A stretch of 7,020 nucleotides of DNA from assembly GCA_030601015.1 (NCBI GenBank), contig JAUVUO010000063.1:1-7020 (forward strand), read 5' to 3'. Source of the stretch: Candidatus Omnitrophota bacterium. Lineage in GTDB: Bacteria > Omnitrophota > Gorgyraeia > Duberdicusellales > 4484-171. The notes under the pieces were generated by a model. It made no database searches, had not been told where the DNA came from, and saw only the letters and a program-made list of their open reading frames with translations. Within the stretch, counting starts at the first letter, position 1. Every line of letters begins with the position of its first letter. Positions 6,890 through 7,020 of this stretch are shown here, piece by piece. The translations under genes were made by a program, and so were the position numbers.

Positions 6890-7020
6890 ATGGATTTAAA
6901 GAAAAAAAATGATTTTATTCCTAAAATAATAGTATTATGCTGTGAAAATTCAGCTTATCGGGCAGCCGATATGGCGGGGACATTAAAACTGTCTTTTCCT
7001 GAAAGTATTAAAATTATTTC
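6890..7020 (+). CDS. MvhD-family hydrogenase iron-sulfur subunit (partial, runs off the window)
   Basis: Only the first 43 codons are present. The start ATG follows AGGA (6880-6883) by 6 nt, with a GGAAGG (6871-6876) a little further up. After a short Lys-rich leader the product reads 'PKIIVLCCENSAYRAADMAG', then 'LSFPESIKII'. This fits the opening of MvhD/FlpD-type proteins, which carry a [2Fe-2S] cluster and pass electrons between a hydrogenase or dehydrogenase and HdrA. The first cysteines are C17 and C18. The second Cys of the common 'CnWC' form is replaced by Ser here, so cluster ligation may differ. The gene starts 72 nt after the HdrA stop, on the same strand. MvhD beside HdrA, or fused to it as in QmoB, is a well-known arrangement. 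Confidence 0.85.
   Translation, partial: MDLKKKNDFIPKIIVLCCENSAYRAADMAGTLKLSFPESIKII

Overview
The window reads as part of a catabolic methyl-transfer locus from an AT-rich, strictly anaerobic bacterium. The clues are an MttB-superfamily methyltransferase, its partner corrinoid protein, and flavin/iron-sulfur proteins of the heterodisulfide-reductase (HdrA) and MvhD families. AGA and ATA codons are frequent and Shine-Dalgarno sites are good. Such gene sets occur in acetogens and related Firmicutes, in sulfate reducers, and in uncultivated phyla such as Atribacterota. No rRNA or other marker gene is present, so the phylum is a guess.

Layout: every gene supported here is on the + strand. (1) Positions 1-164 hold the C-terminal end of a glycine betaine/proline-type ABC substrate-binding protein, closed by a strong intrinsic terminator at 196-232. 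(2) After an AT-rich leader with a possible promoter come a non-pyrrolysine MttB-family methyltransferase (404-1852) and, 12 nt on, a nitrilase-superfamily amidohydrolase (1865-2773). This unit ends at a second intrinsic terminator (2800-2847). (3) A methyltransferase corrinoid protein (2970-3602) sits behind its own possible promoter. (4) A redox block follows: a short HdrA-like flavoprotein with two internal ferredoxin clusters (3725-4981, TTG start), a second longer HdrA-like protein (5108-6817), and the start of an MvhD-family gene (6890 to the window edge).

Working model (inference): a methylated quaternary amine, plausibly glycine betaine brought in by the upstream transporter, is demethylated by the MttB homologue onto the cobalt of the corrinoid protein. 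The HdrA/HdrA/MvhD block would handle electrons for methyl oxidation or corrinoid reduction. The two HdrA proteins look complementary. The first has the FAD domain, its cysteine motifs and the inserted ferredoxin clusters. The second has the N-terminal HdrA domain and C-terminal ferredoxin clusters but has lost the cysteines of its FAD domain. This resembles QmoA/QmoB organisation.

The most notable point is an in-frame TAG at 5621-5623 that interrupts the second HdrA gene. Both sides stay in the same frame and align without a gap to the first HdrA protein, with the TAG replacing one hydrophobic residue in the FAD-binding fold. It could be a nonsense mutation, a base-call error, or amber readthrough (for example pyrrolysine). 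The sequence alone does not decide, but TAG also serves as an apparent ordinary stop in two neighbouring genes.
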